64,000 nucleotides of DNA from Parazoarcus communis (lineage in GTDB: Bacteria > Pseudomonadota > Gammaproteobacteria > Burkholderiales > Rhodocyclaceae), in contig NZ_CP022187.1 of the NCBI RefSeq assembly GCF_003111645.1, positions 2,046,001-2,110,000 on the forward strand, read 5' to 3'. Numbering within the stretch: the stretch's first letter is position 1; the number at the start of each line of letters is the position of its first letter. Position numbers and translations under genes: made by a program. Below the pieces are notes generated by a model that made no database searches, was not told the origin of the DNA, and saw nothing but the letters and a program-made list of their open reading frames with translations. This document shows, piece by piece, positions 34,411-44,218 of the stretch.

Positions 34411-37400
34411 ATGCTGGATCGCGTCATCGACTGGTCCGCGCGCAATGTCTTTCTCGTCATTCTGGCAACGCTGTTCCTGATCGGCGGTGGCCTCTATGCG
34501 GTCAAGAAGACGCCGCTCGACGCCATCCCCGACCTCTCGGACGTGCAGGTCATCGTCTACACCGACTATCCCGGACAGGCGCCGCAGGTGGTCGAGGATC
34601 AGGTGACCTATCCGCTCACGACCTCGATGCTCGCGGTGCCGCGGGCCAAGGTGGTGCGCGGCTTCTCGATGTTCGGCGCGTCCTATGTGTACGTGATCTT
34701 CGAGGACGGCACCGACATCTACTGGGCGCGTTCGCGCGTGCTCGAATACCTCAGCTCCGCCGCGGGGCGTCTGCCTGCCGGCGTGGCGCCGCAGATTGGC
34801 CCGGACGCGACCGGCGTCGGCTGGGTGTTCCAGTACGCGGTGACGGGCAAGAACATGTCGCTTGCCGACACCCGCAGCCTGCAGGACTGGTATCTGCGCT
34901 ATCAACTCACCCAGGCCGAGGGCGTCTCGGAAGTGGCCAGCGTCGGCGGCTTCGTGCGCGAGTACCAGGTGACGGTCGACCCGCACCGCCTCGCCACTTT
35001 CGGCATCGCGCTCGACGAGGTGGGCAAGGTGATCAGCGCCTCCAACCGCGACGTTGGCGGACGCGTCATCGAGATGGCGGAAAAGGAGTACATGGTGCGC
35101 GGCCGCGGCTATCTGCGCGGCGTGGAGGACATCGAGAACCTGGTGCTGAAAAGCGTGGGCGGCACGCCCGTTACGGTGGCCGACATCGGCCGGGTGGAGC
35201 TGGTGCCGGCCGAACGGCGCGGCATCGCCGAACTCAACGGCGAGGGCGAAGTCGCTTCCGGCATCGTGATGGCCCGCTTCGGCCAGAATGCGCTCGACGT
35301 GATCGCCAGCGTCAAGGCCAAGCTCGCCGAGCTCGCGCCCGGCCTGCCGGAAGGCGTCGAGATCATTCCGGTGTACGACCGCTCGACGCTGATCGAGGAC
35401 GCCATCGCCAACCTGAAATGGACGCTGATGGAAGAAAGTTTGATCGTGGCTGCGGTGTGCGTCATCTTCCTGCTTCATGTGCGCAGCGCGCTGGTCGCCA
35501 TCATCACCCTGCCGCTGGGCATCCTGGTCGCCTTCATCGCCATGCGCGCGCTCGACCTGGGTTCCAACATCATGAGTCTGGGCGGCATTGCGATTGCCAT
35601 CGGCGCCATGGTGGACGCGGCGATCGTCATGATCGAGAACGCCCACAAACGGCTCGAGCGCCTGCCACCCGATGCCACGCGTGCCGAACATGCGCAGACC
35701 ATCATCCGCGCCTGCAAGGAGGTAGGGCCGGCGCTGTTCTTCTCGCTGCTGATCATCACCGTGTCCTTCCTCCCGGTGTTCACGCTCGAAGGCCAGGAGG
35801 GCCGCATGTTCTCGCCTCTGGCCTTCACCAAGACCTTTGCCATGGCCGGCGCGGCGCTGCTGTCGGTGACGCTGGTACCGGTGCTGATGCTGTTCTTCGT
35901 GCGCGGGCACATCCTGCCGGAGGCGAAGAACCCGGTGAACCGCTTCCTGATCTGGGTCTACCGCCCGATCATCCGCCAGGTGATGCGCTTCAAGGTACTC
36001 ACCATCCTCGTCGCCCTGGTCGCGATGGCGGCAACCGTCTTCCCGGCTCGCCAGATCGGCTCCGAATTCATGCCCACGCTCAACGAAGGCGCAATCTTCT
36101 ACATGCCCGCGGCCCTGCCCGGCATGTCGGTGACCGAAGCCGGACGCCTGCTGGCCACCACCAACCGCATCATCAAGACCTTCCCCGAAGTGGCCTCGGT
36201 CTATGGCAAGGCCGGTCGTGCCAACTCCGCCACCGACCCGGCGCCGCTGGAAATGTTCGAGACCGTCATCAATCTAAAGCCCAAGGACGAATGGCGTCCC
36301 GGGCTGACGGTGGATGGATTGATCGCGGAGATGGACGCCGCACTCAAGTTCCCCGGGCTGGCCAACTCGTGGACCATGCCGATCAAGGCCCGCATCGACA
36401 TGCTCTCCACCGGCATCCGCACCCCGGTCGGGGTCAAGGTGTTCGGCAAGGACCTCGACACCCTTGAGCAGGTGGCACGCCAGGTCGAAGCCGCCGTGCG
36501 CAGCCTGCCCGCCACCTCCAGCGCCTATGCCGAACGTGTCGCCGGCGGCTACTACGTGGATATCGAGCCGCGCCGCGACCAGATCGCGCGCTACGGGCTG
36601 AGCGTCGGCATGGTGCTCGACGTGGTCGCGACCGCACTCGGCGGCGACAGCGTCACCACCACCGTCGAAGGGCTGGAGCGCTACAACGTCAGCGTGCGCT
36701 ACCCGCGCAGCCTGCGCGATGATCCGCAGCGCATCGCCACCGAGATCTATGTGCCGACCGCCAACGGTCCGATCCCGCTCGGCCAGCTGGCAACGGTCAG
36801 CCTGCAGCGTGGCGCGCCGGCGATCCGCACCGAGAACGCGCTGCTTGCGGCCTACGTCTATGTCGACACCCGCGACGGCGACATCGGCGCCTTCGTCAAG
36901 CGCGCACAGCAGGCGGTGACCGAGCAGGTCAGCTTCCCGCCCGGCTACTACGCCACCTGGAGCGGCCAGTTCGAGAACATGGAACGCGCCAAGGCCAAGC
37001 TCGCCGTGGTCGGACCGCTGACGCTGGCGCTGATCTTCGTGCTGCTCTATCTCAACTTCCGCCGCTTGAGCGAAACCCTGATCGTGATGCTGTCGGTGCC
37101 TTTCGCCTTGGTGGGCGGCGTCTGGCTGATGTGGTGGCTCGACTACCAGATGAGCGTTGCGGTGGCGGTCGGCTTCATCGCGCTCGCCGGGGTGGCGGCG
37201 GAAACCGGCGTGATCATGCTGATCTACCTTGATCAGGCGTGGAAGGAGATCCGGGCCAGACGCGCTGCGGAAGGTCTCGCCCCGACCCCGGCCGACCTCT
37301 ACCACGCCATCATGGACGGCGCGGTGGAGCGCGTGCGCCCGAAGATGATGACGGTGGTTGCGATCATGGCAGGCCTGTTGCCCATCATGTGGAGCACCGG

Positions 37401-37542
37401 CACCGGTTCGGAAGTCATGAGCCGCATCGCCGCCCCGATGGTGGGCGGGATGATTTCTTCCACCGTGCTGACGCTGGCAGTGATTCCGGCGCTGTATGCC
37501 CTGGTCAAGGAGTGGCAACTCAAGCGCGAGGGGCGTATATAG
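34411..37542 (+). CDS. cusA: Heavy-metal efflux RND pump CusA
   Basis: A 1043-aa inner-membrane pump, usual length for the HME-RND family. It has about 12 helices and two large periplasmic loops. Methionines at CusA-type positions are visible in YMPAALPGM, PLEMFETV and TMPIKARIDM, supporting Cu(I)/Ag(I) rather than Zn/Co/Cd export. The transmembrane region holds GGIAIAIGAMVDAAIVMIEN, with the proton-relay acidic residues. Together with CusB and CusC it expels metal to the outside. Confidence 0.96.
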   Translation: MLDRVIDWSARNVFLVILATLFLIGGGLYAVKKTPLDAIPDLSDVQVIVYTDYPGQAPQVVEDQVTYPLTTSMLAVPRAKVVRGFSMFGASYVYVIFEDGTDIYWARSRVLEYLSSAAGRLPAGVAPQIGPDATGVGWVFQYAVTGKNMSLADTRSLQDWYLRYQLTQAEGVSEVASVGGFVREYQVTVDPHRLATFGIALDEVGKVISASNRDVGGRVIEMAEKEYMVRGRGYLRGVEDIENLVLKSVGGTPVTVADIGRVELVPAERRGIAELNGEGEVASGIVMARFGQNALDVIASVKAKLAELAPGLPEGVEIIPVYDRSTLIEDAIANLKWTLMEESLIVAAVCVIFLLHVRSALVAIITLPLGILVAFIAMRALDLGSNIMSLGGIAIAIGAMVDAAIVMIENAHKRLERLPPDATRAEHAQTIIRACKEVGPALFFSLLIITVSFLPVFTLEGQEGRMFSPLAFTKTFAMAGAALLSVTLVPVLMLFFVRGHILPEAKNPVNRFLIWVYRPIIRQVMRFKVLTILVALVAMAATVFPARQIGSEFMPTLNEGAIFYMPAALPGMSVTEAGRLLATTNRIIKTFPEVASVYGKAGRANSATDPAPLEMFETVINLKPKDEWRPGLTVDGLIAEMDAALKFPGLANSWTMPIKARIDMLSTGIRTPVGVKVFGKDLDTLEQVARQVEAAVRSLPATSSAYAERVAGGYYVDIEPRRDQIARYGLSVGMVLDVVATALGGDSVTTTVEGLERYNVSVRYPRSLRDDPQRIATEIYVPTANGPIPLGQLATVSLQRGAPAIRTENALLAAYVYVDTRDGDIGAFVKRAQQAVTEQVSFPPGYYATWSGQFENMERAKAKLAVVGPLTLALIFVLLYLNFRRLSETLIVMLSVPFALVGGVWLMWWLDYQMSVAVAVGFIALAGVAAETGVIMLIYLDQAWKEIRARRAAEGLAPTPADLYHAIMDGAVERVRPKMMTVVAIMAGLLPIMWSTGTGSEVMSRIAAPMVGGMISSTVLTLAVIPALYALVKEWQLKREGRI

Positions 37543-37547
37543 CAGGC

Positions 37548-38780
37548 ATGAGCGACCCCGGCCCCGCGAGCGAAGCCTCTCCTCTCAAACCGTCTCCGAA
37601 GGCGGGGCTGCCACCTGCGATCTGGATGCTGGGCTTTGTCAGCCTGCTGATGGATGTGTCTTCCGAGCTGATCCACAGCCTGCTGCCGGTCTTCCTGGTC
37701 ACCAGCCTGGGCGCGGGGACGCTGGTGGTCGGGCTGATCGAAGGCGCGGCCGAGGCCACGGCGCTGATCGTGAAGGTCTTCTCCGGCGTGCTGTCCGATT
37801 ACTGGGGCAAGCGCAAACCGCTGGCAGTGCTCGGCTACGGTCTCGGCGCACTGTCCAAGCCACTGTTCGCACTCGCCAGCGGCCCCGGTCTGGTGCTGGG
37901 TGCGCGGCTGATCGACCGTGTCGGCAAGGGCATCCGCGGCGCGCCGCGCGACGCGCTGGTTGCCGACATCGCCCCGCCCGAGATGCGCGGCGCGGCGTTC
38001 GGTCTGCGCCAGTCGCTCGACACCGTCGGAGCCTTCGTCGGCCCGCTGCTCGCCATGGGGCTGATGCTGCTGTGGGCAAACGATTTTCGTGCGGTGTTCT
38101 GGGTCGCCATCGTGCCCGGCGTGCTGTCGGTGGCGCTGCTGCTGTTCGGCGTACGCGAACCCGAACGTCCGCCACAGGCAAGGCGCACCAACCCGCTCAA
38201 GCGCGAAAACCTTCGCCTGCTGTCCTCAGCGTACTGGTGGGTGGTCGCGATCGGGGCCCTGTTCACGCTGGCGCGCTTCTCCGAAGCCTTCCTCGTGCTG
38301 CGGACGCTCGATGGCGGACTGGCGATCGCACTGACCCCGCTGGTGCTGGTTGGCATGAACGTCGTGTACGCCCTCACCGCCTACCCCTTCGGAAAGCTGT
38401 CGGATGGCGCGAGCCACACGCTGTTGCTGGGACTGGGGCTCGCGGTGCTGATCGCGGCCGACCTCATCCTCGCCTCCGGCACGCACTGGACGTCGCTGGT
38501 GGCAGGCATTGCGCTGTGGGGGCTGCACATGGGCATGACGCAAGGCCTGCTCGCGCGCATGGTGGCCGACAGCGCCCCTGCCGAACTGCGCGGTACCGCC
38601 TACGGCTTCTTCAACCTCGTCAGCGGCCTCGCCATGCTGCTGGCCAGCGTGCTCGCCGGCTTGCTGTGGGAAATGCACGGCGCACAATGGACATTCATCG
38701 CCGGCGCCGGCTTTGCCCTGCTTACGCTGCTGGCGACGTTTCTGCCCCGCCGGGCCGGCACACCGGCCAGCGGCGCCTAG
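37548..38780 (+). CDS. MFS transporter linked to the copper operon
   Basis: About 410 aa from ATG 37548; the open frame upstream lies inside cusA. Twelve helices are predicted. The MFS motif A region reads GVLSDYWGKRKPLAVLGYGL, and RVGKGIRGAPRDALVADI is a well-conserved loop in this MFS group. It begins five bases after cusA and probably shares its transcript. The substrate is unknown; metal-complex or drug export is possible. Confidence 0.88.
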   Translation: MSDPGPASEASPLKPSPKAGLPPAIWMLGFVSLLMDVSSELIHSLLPVFLVTSLGAGTLVVGLIEGAAEATALIVKVFSGVLSDYWGKRKPLAVLGYGLGALSKPLFALASGPGLVLGARLIDRVGKGIRGAPRDALVADIAPPEMRGAAFGLRQSLDTVGAFVGPLLAMGLMLLWANDFRAVFWVAIVPGVLSVALLLFGVREPERPPQARRTNPLKRENLRLLSSAYWWVVAIGALFTLARFSEAFLVLRTLDGGLAIALTPLVLVGMNVVYALTAYPFGKLSDGASHTLLLGLGLAVLIAADLILASGTHWTSLVAGIALWGLHMGMTQGLLARMVADSAPAELRGTAYGFFNLVSGLAMLLASVLAGLLWEMHGAQWTFIAGAGFALLTLLATFLPRRAGTPASGA

Positions 38781-38793
38781 GCGTGTAGATCCA

Positions 38794-39777
38794 CTAGGCC
38801 GGCCCCGCACCGGACTCGGGCTCCGCCTTGCGGCTCATGCCCGACTCATTGATGAGCCAGTTGCGGAACGCCGCAACAACCGGCCGTTCGGCGGTCTCCT
38901 CCGGCGTCACGATGTAGTAGGCAAAGCGCCGCCCGAGCGATATGTCGAAGGGTGCGATCAGCTGTCCTGCGGCAATCTCTGCGGCAACGAGCGGCCGCGA
39001 CAGCAGGGCAACGCCAAACCCGCCCAGCGCCGCCGCAATCGCAAGACCCGAGTCGGTGAAGTGCGGCCCCGCCGTCGTATCCACCCCCTTCACACCCGCC
39101 ACCTTCAGCCACTCGGCCCAGTTCGGCCGCTCCTGCAGATCCTGAATGGTGTCGTCATGGATCAGCGTCTGATAGCGCATGTCCGCCGGCTTGCGCAATG
39201 GCAGCTTGCCGCGCAGCAACTGCGGGCTGCACACCGCGGTGTAGTCGGTTTCGAGCACCAGATCGACGCGACAGCCGGGATAGCGGCCGTGACCGTTGCG
39301 AATCCAGACTTCAGGCGCATTACTAAGTGCCGCCTCGACGTCGGGCAGACGCTGGGGCGCCGCATCGCCGCGGTCGATCATGGCCGCCGAGCCTGACAGA
39401 TGCAGCTCGACATCCGGATACATGCTGGTAAAGCGCTGCAGTCGCGGCAACAGCCAGCGCAGCGCAAGCGATGGCGGCGCCAGCACGACCAGACGCGGGT
39501 CGGGCGCACATTCGCGCACGGCCGCAACCGCTGCCGTGAAGCAGTCCATGCCCTCGCGCAACTTGGGCAGCATCGCCATGCCTTCCGGCGTCAGCTCCAG
39601 CGCGCGGGTCAGGCGACGGAACAGCGAAACCCCGAGATGCTCCTCGAGCGTGCGAATCTGGTGGCTGATCGCGGTCGGCGTGACAGACAGTTCCTCTGCC
39701 GCACGGCGGAAGCTGAGGTGGCGGGCAGCCACCTCGAAAGCACGCAGGGCATTGAGCGGAGGAAGACGTTCGACCAT
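38794..39777 (-). CDS. LysR-family regulator, GcvA-like
   Basis: 327 aa from ATG 39777 (MVERLPPLNALRAFEVAARH, the classic GcvA-type N-terminus). The helix-turn-helix is LSFRRAAEELSVTPTAISHQ and onward. The effector domain follows. It is convergent with the MFS gene and divergent from a 54-aa protein gene; both palindromes in the gap could be its sites. Its target is unknown and may be that small gene. Confidence 0.92.
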   Translation of the reverse strand: MVERLPPLNALRAFEVAARHLSFRRAAEELSVTPTAISHQIRTLEEHLGVSLFRRLTRALELTPEGMAMLPKLREGMDCFTAAVAAVRECAPDPRLVVLAPPSLALRWLLPRLQRFTSMYPDVELHLSGSAAMIDRGDAAPQRLPDVEAALSNAPEVWIRNGHGRYPGCRVDLVLETDYTAVCSPQLLRGKLPLRKPADMRYQTLIHDDTIQDLQERPNWAEWLKVAGVKGVDTTAGPHFTDSGLAIAAALGGFGVALLSRPLVAAEIAAGQLIAPFDISLGRRFAYYIVTPEETAERPVVAAFRNWLINESGMSRKAEPESGAGPA

Positions 39778-39802
39778 ACAGATGAGATTTTCTAATCCGT
39801 CG

Positions 39803-39872
39803 GATGACAATTCATCGTTTGTTGCGCCGCAACATTCGCGCTAGATTTACACCGTTCCCACACGACGGGAAC
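39803..39872. promoter_or_regulatory. Divergent control region with three inverted repeats
   Basis: The gap between the GcvA-like regulator and the 54-aa gene has GATGA-CAAT-TCATC (39803-39816), the perfect TGTTGCG-C-CGCAACA (39820-39834) and GTTCCC-ACACGAC-GGGAAC (39854-39872). The middle one has the length and symmetry of a LysR box. The last lies 20 bases before the start and could form an RNA hairpin before the ribosome site. Confidence 0.55.
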
Positions 39873-39891
39873 ACGTAAAAGGAGCGTCAAA

Positions 39892-40056
39892 ATGGAATAC
39901 AAGCCCGAACAGATCGACTCAATCGTCCGTGAGGCCAACCGCCTCCGCAGCGAGGAGCTCGGCCGCCTGATCGCGGCCGGCCTCAGCAGTGCCCAGCAAC
40001 TGGCTGCCTTCGTCATGCACAAACTGAACCTGTCTTCGCGTCACGCCCATCGCTGA
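39892..40056 (+). CDS. 54-aa conserved-looking small protein
   Basis: ATG 39892 to TGA 40056, with AAGGAG eight bases upstream. The sequence begins MEYKPEQIDSIVREANRLRS and continues with two amphipathic helices (EELGRLIAAGLSSAQQLAAF), ending in a short basic tail. It recalls small helical proteobacterial proteins with the MEYKPEQI start, whose function I do not know. Good ribosome site and position opposite a LysR regulator support a real gene. Confidence 0.78.
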   Translation: MEYKPEQIDSIVREANRLRSEELGRLIAAGLSSAQQLAAFVMHKLNLSSRHAHR

Positions 40057-40183
40057 GCCTGACCCGTGGCCGCCCTCGAGTCCCCCTCGGGCAGCACGTA
40101 TCTGATCGAAAACACCGAACTGGCACGTCAGCCGCGCCCTTGCGCACGCTGATGTGCCAGCTTCGTTTACGGCGGCAACAGCC

Positions 40184-41311
40184 TTACTGCAGCTGATCCA
40201 GCGCCTGCTTCAGGCTGGCCACGGTGCGCTCGACGTTGTGCAGTTTGTCGAGACCGAACAGCCCAAGGCGGAAGGTCTTGAAATCGGCCGGCTCGTCACA
40301 CTGCAGCGGCACGCCTGCTGCGCTCTGCACCCCGACTGCAGCAAACTTGCTGCCGGTACGGATGCCGTCGTCCTCGGTATAGCTCACCACCACACCGGGC
40401 GCCTTGAAGCCATCGGCAGCCACACTCCGGATGCCCCGGCCCTCAAGCAGCTCGCGCACTCTCGCACCCAGTTCGATCTGTTCGGCGCGAACCTTCTCCA
40501 GGCCGTAGGCTTCGGTTTCCTTCATCACGTCACGCAACTTGACCAGTGAGTCTGTAGGCATCGTGGCGTGATACGCATGTGCGCCGCCTTCGTAAGCCTC
40601 CATGATCTGCAGCCACTTCTTGAGGTCGCAGGCGAAGCTGGTGCTGGCGGTATTCTCGATGCGCTCACGCGCCAGCCTGCTGAACATGACCATCGCGCAG
40701 CACGGCGATGCGGTCCAGCCCTTCTGCGGCGCACTGATCAGGATATCGACACCGGTTTCGGCCATATCGACCCACATGGCGCCGGATGCGATGCAGTCGA
40801 GCACGAACAGGCCGCCTTCGGCATGCACGGCCTGGGCAACGGCCTTGATGTAGTCGTCGGGCAGGATCATGCCGGACGAGGTTTCGACATGCGGCGCAAA
40901 CACGACGTCGGGTTTGTGCTGACGGATCGCGGCGACCACATCCTCGACCGGCACCGGCGCAAAAGGCGCCTGCGGGCCGGAGTTCACCGGGCGGGCCTTG
41001 AGCACGACAGCGGTTTCGGGAATGCGCCCCATGTCGAAGATCTGCGTCCAGCGGTAGCTGAACCAGCCGTTACGGATCACCAGCGCGCGCTTGCCGGTGG
41101 CGAACTGACGCGCCACGGCTTCCATGCCGAAGGTTCCGCTACCGGGCACGATTGCCACGGCATCGGCATTGTAGGCGCGCTTGAGCATGGCCGACAGGTC
41201 GCGCATGACGCCCTGGAAAGCCTTGGACATGTGGTTGAGCGCGCGGTCGGTGTAGACCACAGAGTATTCGAGCAGGCCGTCGGGATCGACGTTATCTAGC
41301 AAAGCGGGCAT
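40184..41311 (-). CDS. Class V aminotransferase, alanine/serine-glyoxylate type
   Basis: A 375-aa PLP enzyme. The PLP lysine is in ISAPQKGW; other markers are VPGSGTFGMEAVARQFA (phosphate-binding turn) and LFVLDCIASGAMWVDM (the aspartate that contacts the pyridine nitrogen). It resembles alanine-glyoxylate and serine-glyoxylate aminotransferases, which transfer an amino group to glyoxylate, but the substrate cannot be fixed by sequence. It stands alone on the minus strand, between the 54-aa gene and the chromate transporter. Confidence 0.87.
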   Translation of the reverse strand: MPALLDNVDPDGLLEYSVVYTDRALNHMSKAFQGVMRDLSAMLKRAYNADAVAIVPGSGTFGMEAVARQFATGKRALVIRNGWFSYRWTQIFDMGRIPETAVVLKARPVNSGPQAPFAPVPVEDVVAAIRQHKPDVVFAPHVETSSGMILPDDYIKAVAQAVHAEGGLFVLDCIASGAMWVDMAETGVDILISAPQKGWTASPCCAMVMFSRLARERIENTASTSFACDLKKWLQIMEAYEGGAHAYHATMPTDSLVKLRDVMKETEAYGLEKVRAEQIELGARVRELLEGRGIRSVAADGFKAPGVVVSYTEDDGIRTGSKFAAVGVQSAAGVPLQCDEPADFKTFRLGLFGLDKLHNVERTVASLKQALDQLQ

Positions 41312-41451
41312 CGTGCCTCCTTATTGATATCCTGGCCGCCCGGTGGCACACGGGCCCTGCCGGGACGGTTGAAGGGCGGTCATTGCAACTGCCGTTAGCC
41401 GATGATTGTAACCACTCCTGTCGCAGCCGTGGTTTCAACCTCAACGCGAGC

Positions 41452-42822
41452 TCAGCCGATGATGGACCTGGCAGCGAGCCCCAGCAGCGCACAGCCCGCA
41501 ATGACGTGGATCACGTTCATCCTGAAGCGGAACAGTGCCAGCGCGGCGACAAGCGCAATCAGCGCCGAGGGCCAGTCGAACGCGCCCTCGAAGCCGGCCG
41601 GCCACAGCACGTGATAGCCGAAGAAGAGCGCCAGGTTCAGGATCACCCCCACGACCGCTGCGGTAATCGCGGTGAGCGGCGCGGTGAACTTCAGGTCGTC
41701 ATGGGTGGATTCCACCAGCGGCCCGCCCGCCAGGATGAAGAGAAAGGAGGGCAGGAAGGTGAACCAGGTCACCAGCGCTGCGGCCACGGCGCCCGCCAGA
41801 AAGCGCGTTTCGGGGCCGAACAGCTCAGCGACGTAGCCGCCGACGAAGCCGACGAAGGCGACCACCATGATCAGCGGACCGGGCGTGGTTTCGCCCAGGG
41901 CAAGGCCGTCGATCATCTGCGTCGGACTCAGCCAGCCGTAGTGCCCGACCGCCCCCTGATACACATAGGGCAGCACCGCATACGCGCCGCCAAAGGTCAG
42001 CAGGGCCGCCTTGGTGAAGAACCAGCCCATCTGCGTGAGCGTGTCATTCCAGCCGAAGGACGCCGTCAGCAGCCCCATCGGCACCACCCACAGCAAGGCG
42101 CCGCAGGTGAGCACCATCGCCAGCCGGCGCCAGCTGAAGCGGGCGTGCACGGGTGTCGGCGTGTCATCGCCGATCAGGGCAGCGGTGGCCGTGCTTGCCG
42201 CGCCTGCATGCCCGCCACCTGCGCTGAACCGGGCCGGGGCAATGCGCCCGCCGATGAAGCCCGCCAGCGCCGCGCCAGCCACAATGGCGGGAAACGGCAG
42301 ATGCAACGCAAAGATGGCGACGAACGACGCCCCCGCGATTCCCCACAAGGCCGAGTTCTTCAGCGCGCGCGAACCGATGCGGTGCGCGGCCTGCAGCACG
42401 ATCGCGGTCACGGCAGGCTTGATGCCGTAAAACAGCCCCGCAACCAGCGGGACATTGCCGAACGCGATGTAGATCCACGACAACGCAATCAGAATGAACA
42501 GCGAAGGCAGCACGAACAGCGCGCCGGCCATGAGCCCGCCCCAGGTCCGGTGCAGCAGCCAGCCGATGTAGGTCGCCAGCTGCTGAGCCTCGGGGCCGGG
42601 CAGCAGCATGCAGTAGTTGAGCGCATGCAGGAAGCGCTTCTCGCTGATCCAGCGCCGGCGCTCGACCAGCTCGGCGTGCATGATCGAGATCTGCCCGGCG
42701 GGACCACCAAAGCTGATGAAGCCGAGCTTGAGCCAGAACAGGAAAGCCTCACCCGGGCTGACGCTGGCGGGCGGCTCGCAATCAGGTACCGGCACAGCCG
42801 CGGAAGCACGATCGGACATCAT
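41452..42822 (-). CDS. chrA: Chromate transporter ChrA (CHR family, long form)
   Basis: About 456 aa from ATG 42822 (another ATG at 42819; the frame opens at 42837). Two homologous CHR halves are present. The first has FLFWLKLGFISFGGPAGQIS and LPGPEAQQLATYIGW; the second has FTKAALLTFGGAYAVLPYVY and LGETTPGPLIMVVAFVGFVG. Around ten helices are predicted. It exports chromate by exchange or proton coupling. No chrB or other resistance gene adjoins it. Confidence 0.92.
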   Translation of the reverse strand: MMSDRASAAVPVPDCEPPASVSPGEAFLFWLKLGFISFGGPAGQISIMHAELVERRRWISEKRFLHALNYCMLLPGPEAQQLATYIGWLLHRTWGGLMAGALFVLPSLFILIALSWIYIAFGNVPLVAGLFYGIKPAVTAIVLQAAHRIGSRALKNSALWGIAGASFVAIFALHLPFPAIVAGAALAGFIGGRIAPARFSAGGGHAGAASTATAALIGDDTPTPVHARFSWRRLAMVLTCGALLWVVPMGLLTASFGWNDTLTQMGWFFTKAALLTFGGAYAVLPYVYQGAVGHYGWLSPTQMIDGLALGETTPGPLIMVVAFVGFVGGYVAELFGPETRFLAGAVAAALVTWFTFLPSFLFILAGGPLVESTHDDLKFTAPLTAITAAVVGVILNLALFFGYHVLWPAGFEGAFDWPSALIALVAALALFRFRMNVIHVIAGCALLGLAARSIIG

Positions 42823-42973
42823 CGCTCGACAAATCACTGAGAGGCGGCGAGCTTAGCGTGCACAGGCTTCAATCAATAGCGTTTCAGGACCGCGGCATGA
42901 GCGCGCGCAACACCGGGCCGGAACTCGCCGCCCGCCACAGGCTCTACCCACTTTCCCCCACGGCGTCTTCCTC

Positions 42974-44218
42974 ATGCGCAATCAAGCACTCTGCACGCTC
43001 CTGCTCGCATGCGCTGCCATCAGCGGCGTCCCCACGGTTGCGGCAGCGCCCGCCGCCCCTGTCGGTGATCGCACGCCCGGCTGCATCGGACCAGCCACCT
43101 GGGCCAACCCGCAGGCCAGCGGCATCCGCGCCACGCCCGGACCCGCAACCGTGGCCTCGATGGCGCTGCGGGATGTAGTCCTGCTCGGCGAGCAGCACGA
43201 CAACGCCGACCACCACCGCTGGCAGCTCCAGACCCTCGCTGCCCTGCACGCCCAGCGCCCGGACATGGTGATCGGATTCGAGATGTTCCCGCGCCGCCTG
43301 CAGGCGGTGCTGGATCAGTGGGTCGGGGGCAGCCTGAGCGAAGCACGCTTTCTGGAGCTCACCTCATGGGACACGATCTGGCGAATGCCCGCAGAACTCT
43401 ACATGCCGCTGTTCCAGTTCGCGCGCCTCAACCGTATCCCGATGCTTGCGCTCAACGTCGAGCCGCAACTGATCCGCGACACCTCTGCGGGTGGCTGGGC
43501 GTCCGTACCGGAATCGAAACGCGAGGGCGTTGGCCGGGCGGCTGCGGCCCCGTCCGCGTATGTGGATGAGCTGTTCGAGGTGCACAAGGCACATGCCGAC
43601 ATGCGTGGCCACATGCGCGGGCATGGTGCCGGCGGCGCCCGGGGCGCAGCCGGCCGCAACGACCCTGCCTTCCGCAACTTCGTCGAGGCGCAGCAGGTAT
43701 GGGACCGCGCAATGGCCGAGGCGCTGGCGAGCCGCTCACGCGCCACCGCCGACGGCGGCAGCAAACCCCTTGTGGTCGGCATCATGGGGGGCGGACACAT
43801 CCGCGGCGGGCACGGCGTGCCCCACCAGCTGCGGGATCTCGGCATCGACAGCATCGGCACGCTGCTGCCGATCGCGGCGTCGACCCCGTGCGCCGACATT
43901 CCCGGCGGCCTCGCCGACGCGGTGTTTGCCATTCCCGAACAGGCGCTCGACGCCCCGCCCCCGCCCCGCCTCGGAGTCGGGCTGGAGGCCCATCGCGAAG
44001 GCGTGCGGGTTGCCACGGTATCGCCGGCCAGTCTCGCCGAGCGTTCGGGCTTTGCCGTCAGTGACATCATCATCGAAGCCGCGGGCGAGAAGACGCCAAC
44101 GCTGGCCGGACTGATCGCCACCATTCGCACGCAGCCTGCCGGCACCTGGCTGCCGATGACAGTGAAGCGCGGCAGTGAAACCCTCGAGCTGATCGTGCGG
44201 TTTCCGGCGAAGTCATGA
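42974..44218 (+). CDS. ChaN-family protein with C-terminal PDZ domain
   Basis: A 414-aa exported protein. The N-terminus has a signal peptide, with a possible lipobox LLAC at Cys13 or a Sec site after AAA. The ChaN domain (about residues 60-310) has VVLLGEQHDNADHHRWQLQT, FEMFPRRLQAVLDQWV and GGGHIRGGHGVP, where His residues bind heme or iron in ChaN. The last about 85 residues form a PDZ domain (LGVGLEAHREGVRVATVSPA, then AERSGFAVSDIIIEA). The stop overlaps the start of the M1 peptidase. Confidence 0.87.
   Translation: MRNQALCTLLLACAAISGVPTVAAAPAAPVGDRTPGCIGPATWANPQASGIRATPGPATVASMALRDVVLLGEQHDNADHHRWQLQTLAALHAQRPDMVIGFEMFPRRLQAVLDQWVGGSLSEARFLELTSWDTIWRMPAELYMPLFQFARLNRIPMLALNVEPQLIRDTSAGGWASVPESKREGVGRAAAAPSAYVDELFEVHKAHADMRGHMRGHGAGGARGAAGRNDPAFRNFVEAQQVWDRAMAEALASRSRATADGGSKPLVVGIMGGGHIRGGHGVPHQLRDLGIDSIGTLLPIAASTPCADIPGGLADAVFAIPEQALDAPPPPRLGVGLEAHREGVRVATVSPASLAERSGFAVSDIIIEAAGEKTPTLAGLIATIRTQPAGTWLPMTVKRGSETLELIVRFPAKS

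Noticed and set aside
37239-37547. Long N-terminal extension of the MFS transporter
   Set aside because: It lies inside cusA; ATG 37548 gives a normal transporter N-terminus.
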